Below, in pieces: positions 6,291 through 11,143 of a DNA stretch of 11,143 bases. The stretch is from positions 1-11,143 of the forward strand of contig CAJXTO010000041.1 of NCBI GenBank assembly GCA_913061245.1, given 5' to 3'. The notes beneath the pieces are model-generated. The model saw only the letters and a list, made by a program, of their open reading frames with translations, was not told where the DNA came from and searched no databases. Position numbers and translations under genes: made by a program. Every line of letters begins with the position of its first letter. Position 1 is the stretch's first letter. This DNA is from an uncultured Oceanospirillales bacterium (lineage in GTDB: Bacteria; Pseudomonadota; Gammaproteobacteria; Pseudomonadales; Litorivicinaceae).

Positions 6291-8755
6291 GCTGGTGCCA
6301 CCACTAAATTAACGAGTTTTTGAGGAACGACGATCGCTTTCTTTTCGACCATCCCTTCAAGGAATTTTGCCACCGCTGGTTCTTCGCGAGCCATCGTCAA
6401 AATGGTTTCCTTATCTGCATCGGATGCTACTTCAATTCGTCCTCTGAGCTTACCATTGACTTGAACCACTAAAGTGAGAGTGTTCCGCGTCAACGCATCG
6501 TCTCGTACTTCTGGCCAACTCACACCGATAAGGGAGTTGTCGTGACCGAGATTTGACCATAAATGTTCAGCGATGTGCGGGGTAATTGGGGACAACAAAA
6601 CAACGAGTGATTCGATCGCTTCTGAGCGTACACGCCAGTCAGATTCTGTCTGAGGCTCAAATTTCATCACGCTGTTTGTCAGCTCCATAATGGACGCGAT
6701 CGCGGTGTTGAAATGATAACGACGTCCAATGTCATCGGAGACCTTTGCAATTGTTTCATGCAGTTTGCGGTATACATCGCGCGCGTCATCTGAGAGTGCT
6801 TCGAGATCAACGTCACCAGACGTTGAGTGGTTACCTTGTTGGATGTGCTCGGTCACGAGTGTATGCACTCGTTTCAAAAAGCGGTGGGCGCCAGCGACAC
6901 CATCGTCTGACCATTCGAGAGAAAGCTCGGGTGGCGCTGCAAACATCATGAACAAACGAACAGTGTCAGCACCATATTGATCGATGAGCTCTTGTGGATC
7001 GACGGTGTTGCCTTTTGACTTCGACATCTTTGATCCATCTTTCAGGACCATGCCTTGTGTCAGAAGTTTCTTGAACGGCTCGTCGCTGTCGACAAGATCA
7101 AGATCGCGCAGCACTTTGTGGAAGAAGCGCGCATACAGCAAGTGCAAAATAGCGTGTTCGATACCACCAATATACAAATCAACGGGAAGCCAATAGTTGG
7201 CGTTGTCGTCGAGCATCGCGTCATTTGAAAAAGCACTTGCGAATCGTGCGTAGTACCAACTCGACTCCATGAATGTGTCGAACGTGTCTGTTTCACGTTT
7301 TGCTGGACGTCCAGTATCAGGGTCAACGGTATCGACAAAGTCACTGCGGCTAGCCAAAGGGCTTCCTGAACCATCAACCACGACATCCTCTGGCAAGGTC
7401 ACCGGAAGATCTTCATCTCGAACAGTTTTTAAGCCTTCGTCGGTATGAATGACAGGGATGGGGCATCCCCAGTACCGTTGGCGTCCAACACCCCAATCAC
7501 GAAGACGGTAGTTGGTTGTCACGCGACCGATACCTAGGTCGTCAAGTGCGTTGGCAACTGCTTTGAATGCATCCTCAAAGTTCAGGCCATCAAACTGTCC
7601 CGAATTGATCGTGACACCCGTTTTTTCGCACCATGCTTGCTTGCCAAGATCATATTCAGGATCGTCAGCGACTGGTTTGATGACTGGCTTGATTGGTAGG
7701 TCGTATTGGGTCGCAAATTCCCAGTCGCGCTGATCGTGACCTGGTACTGCCATGACAGCGCCTGAGCCGTAATCCATCAAGACAAAGTTGGCGATCCAAA
7801 TGGGAACTTCTTCGCCTGTGAACGGATGGATCACATATTCGCCAGTCGCCATTCCTTTTTTCGGTGCTTGGGCAAGATCGGCTTCTGCCACCGACATGTG
7901 CGTGCATTCTTCAATGAAGACCGCAATGTCTGGATTCGACTCAGCAGCCTTTTTCGCTATCGGATGCTGCGCGGCAACCGCCACATACGTGATGCCCATG
8001 ATGGTGTCTGGGCGCGTTGTATACACCTCAAGACGCTCGTCGGAGCCTTTGCGTTCAAAACTGAATTCAACACCCTGGCTGCGTCCGATCCAGTTTTTCT
8101 GCATGGTTTTGACTTGTTCAGGCCAATCAACTGAATCTAAGTCATCGAGTAATTCATCTGCGTAATCTGTTATACGGATAAACCACTGATCAATTTCACG
8201 CTGTTCGACAAGCGCTCCAGAGCGCCAGCCACGACCATCGATCACCTGTTCATTTGCGAGTACCGTTTGATCGACTGGATCCCAATTGACGCGTGCTTTT
8301 TTCCGATACGCGAGTCCTTTTTCGACCATGCGGGTAAAGAGCCATTGTTCCCAACGATAGTAATCTGGTGTGCAGGTTGCGAGTTCGCGATCCCAGTCGT
8401 ACCCAAAACCAAGGCGTTTTAGTTGCCCGCGCATGTGGTCAATGTTGTCGTAAGTCCAGGCAGCCGGCGGTAATTTGTTTTTAATGGCAGCATTTTCTGC
8501 TGGCATGCCAAATGCGTCCCAGCCCATTGGCTGCAACACGTTATAACCTTTCATGGTCATAAAGCGGCTGATCACGTCTCCGATAGTGTAATTTCGGACG
8601 TGACCCATATGCAGTTTGCCCGATGGATACGGAAACATGCAGAGACAATAGAACTTGGGTTTGGTGGGGTCTTCCGTTGTTTTAAACGTCTGCTCTGATT
8701 CCCAGTACTGCTGGATTTCCGGTTCAATAACCTGAGGTTGGTAATCGCGCTCCAT
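6287..8755 (-). CDS. leuS: Leucyl-tRNA synthetase
   Basis: Charges tRNA-Leu with leucine in the cytoplasm. At 822 residues it is full length for bacterial LeuRS. The class I signatures are HMGH (49-52) within YPSGKLHMGHVRNYTIGD, and KMSKS (576-580). The CP1 editing domain has the threonine-rich TTRPDT (246-251) and D341 in VPGHDQRD, both needed in the family for hydrolysis of misacylated tRNA, so proofreading should be intact. RETDTFDTFMESSWYY (487-502) and the anticodon-binding domain follow. The first insertion lacks the zinc cysteines found in E. coli: D159, and GRGWRS at 174-179, replace them. The start fits the family N-terminus (MERDYQPQVIEPEIQQYW); the nearest Shine-Dalgarno-like GAAGGA is 13 bases away. 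It is the first gene of a leuS-lptE-holA unit. Confidence 0.98.
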   Translation of the reverse strand: MERDYQPQVIEPEIQQYWESEQTFKTTEDPTKPKFYCLCMFPYPSGKLHMGHVRNYTIGDVISRFMTMKGYNVLQPMGWDAFGMPAENAAIKNKLPPAAWTYDNIDHMRGQLKRLGFGYDWDRELATCTPDYYRWEQWLFTRMVEKGLAYRKKARVNWDPVDQTVLANEQVIDGRGWRSGALVEQREIDQWFIRITDYADELLDDLDSVDWPEQVKTMQKNWIGRSQGVEFSFERKGSDERLEVYTTRPDTIMGITYVAVAAQHPIAKKAAESNPDIAVFIEECTHMSVAEADLAQAPKKGMATGEYVIHPFTGEEVPIWIANFVLMDYGSGAVMAVPGHDQRDWEFATQYDLPIKPVIKPVADDPEYDLGKQAWCEKTGVTINSGQFDGLNFEDAFKAVANALDDLGIGRVTTNYRLRDWGVGRQRYWGCPIPVIHTDEGLKTVRDEDLPVTLPEDVVVDGSGSPLASRSDFVDTVDPDTGRPAKRETDTFDTFMESSWYYARFASAFSNDAMLDDNANYWLPVDLYIGGIEHAILHLLYARFFHKVLRDLDLVDSDEPFKKLLTQGMVLKDGSKMSKSKGNTVDPQELIDQYGADTVRLFMMFAAPPELSLEWSDDGVAGAHRFLKRVHTLVTEHIQQGNHSTSGDVDLEALSDDARDVYRKLHETIAKVSDDIGRRYHFNTAIASIMELTNSVMKFEPQTESDWRVRSEAIESLVVLLSPITPHIAEHLWSNLGHDNSLIGVSWPEVRDDALTRNTLTLVVQVNGKLRGRIEVASDADKETILTMAREEPAVAKFLEGMVEKKAIVVPQKLVNLVVAPA

Positions 8756-8789
8756 GAGCTCTAGATAGTCCTTCGGGTGAAAAGGCTAA

Positions 8790-8819
8790 AGGATAGCGTT
8801 TCGGCCACCTGACTGTAAG
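8790..8819 (-). promoter_or_regulatory. Candidate sigma-70 promoter for leuS-lptE-holA
   Basis: In the 85-base lnt-leuS gap, read on the - strand, CTTACA (8819-8814) and TATCCT (8795-8790) each match four of six consensus bases and are 18 bases apart. This is the only non-coding gap in the right block large enough for a promoter. The match is weak, and read-through from lnt is equally possible. Confidence 0.3.
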
Positions 8820-8840
8820 GCGTTTTGTGAAAAAACTGTG

Positions 8841-10307
8841 CTATTTGGGTATGAAGGCTTCGTTTCGCCTGGTTAGCGTCAAAATCACGATCAATAGAAT
8901 AACAAGAGGTGCTTCGCCAGCGAGTGAATAGGGTGTCACTGTATTGGCTGGAATCACAGTATGTGACAGGATGCCCCGCTCAAATCTTGGCAGTATGGTT
9001 TCAATTTCACCCCGTGCATTAATGAATGCAGTCAAACCATCATTGGTTGCTCGAACGACAGGCTTTCCGAGTTCGCGCGCGCGGATCTGTGCGATTTGGA
9101 GATGTTGATCGGGCCCGATTGAATCACCGAACCAGGTGTCGTTCGAAACAGTCAGTATGACATTAGCATCATCTGCGATCTCCCGTGCTTGGCCTGAGTA
9201 GGCGATTTCATAACAGATCAAGGGGGCAAATTTCAGATGCCCATGTGTCAGCAAACTGTGTTGACTACCAGGGATGATCGCGGACATGGGTAAGTCAAAA
9301 AACGCGATCAGGCCGCGAAGTAGAGATTCAAGTGGCACGTATTCGCCAAAAGGAACAAGTCGCGTTTTGTCGTATGTCCCTTGGCCTGAACCAAGCGTGA
9401 TTAATCTGTTGGTATATCGCCCTTGGCTTTGACCGAGCACACCCGTAATCAACGTTTGTCCATTAGAGAGAAGCATCAGTTCGAGGTCTGGCAAGGCTGA
9501 GTTGACTCGCGATTCGGTCATGGGAAGAGCGGTCTCGGGCCAGATGATGACATCTGCATCCGTCGGGAGTCCGTTTGTGACATGGTGCTCAACGATGCGA
9601 CCACGGAACTCAGGCTTCCATTTTTCTGATTGAGCGATCACTGGTTGCCAGAGGGCAACACGGGTTGCTTGTGTTGGATCTTCATCGGGTTGAAATTGTC
9701 CGTTCAAGATCGGACCTGTTATTAGGAGAACGCTTGGGATAATCAGAATAATAAGCCGTCGATCCATGAGGCTTGCCAAGAATCCTCCCGCGGTTAGCGC
9801 AATGACAGCAGAAACACCGAAGACGCCAATCCACGATAAATAGCCCTCAAATGGTGTTCCGAGCGCGCTGTAACCGAATAAAAGCCACGGAAACCCGGTT
9901 AGGAACCAACTGCGGAAGGCTTCCATTGTGACCCAGCATGCAGTCAATAAACACGCCTTGCCAAGCGTTGTTGACCATCGTCGATACCAGCTTGCATATC
10001 CCCATGACGCAAGCCCTGGAAAAATTGCGAGGCCTGCAGCAAAGACTGTAGTCATTGTGAATGCAAGGGGGATCGAGGCGCCTCCGTGTTCGGTCATACT
10101 GACTGAGACCCATGAGACGCCAGAGCCGAAGAGTCCGAGTCCGTAAATAAAACCAATTGAAAAGCTAGGGTGCTTAATTGAGAGCCACATCCAGAGGCCT
10201 AGGCTTACTAACCCAAGCCACCAAAAATTGAAGGGTGCAAACGCAAGTGTGCCGAGGATCCCAGCACAGAGTGCGATGAAATATTTAGATAGACGCGTCA
10301 GACCCAT
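8841..10307 (-). CDS. lnt: Apolipoprotein N-acyltransferase
   Basis: Adds the third acyl chain to the N-terminal cysteine of lipoproteins in the inner membrane, which allows their release to the outer membrane by Lol. With the start at 10307 the product is 488 residues (E. coli 512). The N-terminal half is a set of hydrophobic helices including GTLAFAPFNFWWLG (19-32) and LTGFPWLLFGYS (136-147). The periplasmic nitrilase-like domain has the triad E258 (IIWPETALP), K314 (YDKTRLVPFGEYVP) and C365 (PLICYEIAYSG), plus SNDTWFGDSIGPDQH and TNDG. A final hydrophobic helix lies at about 467-478. An open frame extends to a Met at 10418, but those 37 extra residues lie within the corC coding region and resemble no Lnt N-terminus, so the 10307 ATG is preferred. 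It overlaps the corC end by 23 bases. Confidence 0.95.
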   Translation of the reverse strand: MGLTRLSKYFIALCAGILGTLAFAPFNFWWLGLVSLGLWMWLSIKHPSFSIGFIYGLGLFGSGVSWVSVSMTEHGGASIPLAFTMTTVFAAGLAIFPGLASWGYASWYRRWSTTLGKACLLTACWVTMEAFRSWFLTGFPWLLFGYSALGTPFEGYLSWIGVFGVSAVIALTAGGFLASLMDRRLIILIIPSVLLITGPILNGQFQPDEDPTQATRVALWQPVIAQSEKWKPEFRGRIVEHHVTNGLPTDADVIIWPETALPMTESRVNSALPDLELMLLSNGQTLITGVLGQSQGRYTNRLITLGSGQGTYDKTRLVPFGEYVPLESLLRGLIAFFDLPMSAIIPGSQHSLLTHGHLKFAPLICYEIAYSGQAREIADDANVILTVSNDTWFGDSIGPDQHLQIAQIRARELGKPVVRATNDGLTAFINARGEIETILPRFERGILSHTVIPANTVTPYSLAGEAPLVILLIVILTLTRRNEAFIPK

Positions 10308-11142
10308 GTGGTCGGACTTCGAGTAAACGAATCCTTCGGCTGTCTGCGTTGAGTACAACAAAATCGAGATGGCCAAGCGTTGTCGTCTCGCCACGTGCAG
10401 GCAAATGACCAAAGGCATGTGTTACAAGGCCGCCAATGGTGTCGAACTCATCGTCTGAAAAGGCGGTTCCAAATTCTTCGTTGAAGTCATCGATCTCAGT
10501 CATGGCTTTAACCAAACTCGCTCCATTTGCCTGATGGCGGATGTTGAGGTCTTCATCGTGGTCATGCTCGTCTTCGATCTCACCAACAATCTGTTCGAGC
10601 ACATCTTCAATAGTCACGAGGCCAGCGACATCCCCATACTCGTCGATCACGACGGCCATGTGCGCACGGTTATCACGAAACTCTTTCAATAACTGATCTA
10701 GCCGTTTACTTTCAGGAACACGGCGAACCGGGCGGGCAACTTCTTTGATCTCAAAGCGTTCAAGATCTTGGCTGATCAAAAATGAGAGAAGGTCCTTCGC
10801 AAGGAGGATTCCGACCACTTCGCTTGGCTGCTCACCGAGGACTGGGAAACGTGAGTGCGCTGATTCAATGATTCTTGGCAAAAACTCTTCAGGACGCTCA
10901 TCTGCTCGGATGGCGATCATCTGCGTTCGGGGAATCATCACCTCTCGGACTTGCATGTCGCTGACAGCGAGAGCGCCTTCGAGAATTGCGAGTGTTTCCT
11001 GATTAAATAAACCACGCTCTTTTGCATCGCGCAGTTCATCAATCAACTCGGGTTTATTTTCAGCTTCACCAGAGATGACGCTGGCCAAACGATCGAACCA
11101 GGATCGTGAATCCTGGTTCTCGGGACTTCGTCCGTCGTTCAT
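10285..11142 (-). CDS. corC: CorC/YbeX family CBS-domain protein
   Basis: Soluble relative of the magnesium/cobalt efflux CorC proteins. In E. coli YbeX is linked to Mg2+/Co2+ export and, more recently, to ribosome homeostasis, so the exact job is unsettled. The 285-residue protein matches E. coli YbeX along its length: an N-terminal acidic stretch, a first CBS domain (about 67-125, with VMIPRTQM and IIESAHSRFPV), and a second CBS domain (about 135-190, with VIDEYGDVAGLVTIEDVLEQIVGE split across 165-188). An acidic run EDEHDHDED (190-198) follows, then a CorC_HlyC domain with DTIGGLV and FGHLPARGE (234-252). No transmembrane segment is present, so it is not the DUF21-containing membrane type. 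The ATG is one base from the window edge, so its ribosome site and the expected ybeY neighbour cannot be seen. lnt overlaps its 3' end. Confidence 0.95.
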   Translation of the reverse strand: MNDGRSPENQDSRSWFDRLASVISGEAENKPELIDELRDAKERGLFNQETLAILEGALAVSDMQVREVMIPRTQMIAIRADERPEEFLPRIIESAHSRFPVLGEQPSEVVGILLAKDLLSFLISQDLERFEIKEVARPVRRVPESKRLDQLLKEFRDNRAHMAVVIDEYGDVAGLVTIEDVLEQIVGEIEDEHDHDEDLNIRHQANGASLVKAMTEIDDFNEEFGTAFSDDEFDTIGGLVTHAFGHLPARGETTTLGHLDFVVLNADSRRIRLLEVRPHGSDASI

Positions 11143-11143
11143 G

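Noticed and set aside
7788..8165. 125-codon open frame on the + strand opposite leuS
   Set aside because: It lies wholly antisense to a strongly conserved LeuRS region, has no family resemblance or ribosome context, and reads as a codon-bias shadow.
8769..8793. TCCTT/AAGGA inverted repeat before leuS that could hide its ribosome site (T-box or leader-like control)
   Set aside because: Five base pairs around a 15-base loop is what chance gives, and the 85-base gap is too small for a T-box or a leucine leader peptide; no Leu-codon-rich short frame was seen.
8831..8840. T-run on the - strand just after the lnt stop, a possible terminator
   Set aside because: There is no GC-rich hairpin directly before the T-run, so it does not make an intrinsic terminator.
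1..11143. A hidden defence system, mobile element, CRISPR array or other undescribed module
   Set aside because: Nearly every base is accounted for by recognised housekeeping genes; the gaps are 3, 23 and 85 bases and hold nothing repeated or structured enough to support such a claim.

Overview
The window looks like a chromosomal housekeeping segment from a gammaproteobacterium, probably of the Pseudomonas/Oceanospirillales type. The reasons are protein sequence and order: the YbeX/CorC-Lnt-LeuS-LptE-HolA series and the MltB-RlpA-DacA-YbeD-LipB series are both characteristic of that class. The proteins read as clear orthologues of E. coli or Pseudomonas counterparts. Base composition looks close to balanced by eye (not calculated) and does not change obviously between genes. 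I cannot name the genus.

Left block, + strand, about 1-4769: a tightly packed run of six complete genes, mltB, rlpA, dacA, a D-amino acid aminotransferase gene (dat), a ybeD-family gene and lipB. It is preceded by what may be the last codons of another gene, probably rodA. Every junction overlaps by a few bases except rlpA-dacA, which has a 23-base gap with a good Shine-Dalgarno sequence. Three products act on periplasmic peptidoglycan: two lytic transglycosylases and a DD-carboxypeptidase that releases D-alanine. The cytoplasmic D-alanine aminotransferase fits as the enzyme that would use returned D-alanine. YbeD and LipB are the usual neighbours; LipB starts lipoate attachment.

Right block, - strand, about 11142-4734: corC/ybeX, lnt, leuS, lptE and holA, read leftwards. 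corC-lnt and leuS-lptE overlap, and lptE-holA are 3 bases apart. Only the 85-base lnt-leuS gap could hold a promoter. Lnt acylates lipoproteins, and RlpA and LptE here are both predicted lipoproteins, so the two blocks meet in envelope biogenesis.

The blocks converge, and the 3' ends of lipB and holA overlap by 36 bases. No stretch over 300 bases lacks a gene; the longest gap is 85 bases. I found no RNA gene, mobile element, CRISPR array, prophage or defence gene. I do not see a new biological system. The most interesting points are the translational coupling of dacA to dat, the lipB/holA overlap with lipA missing between them, and a few family-level oddities (a twin-arginine-like LptE signal, a LeuRS without its zinc cysteines, a non-lipidated MltB).
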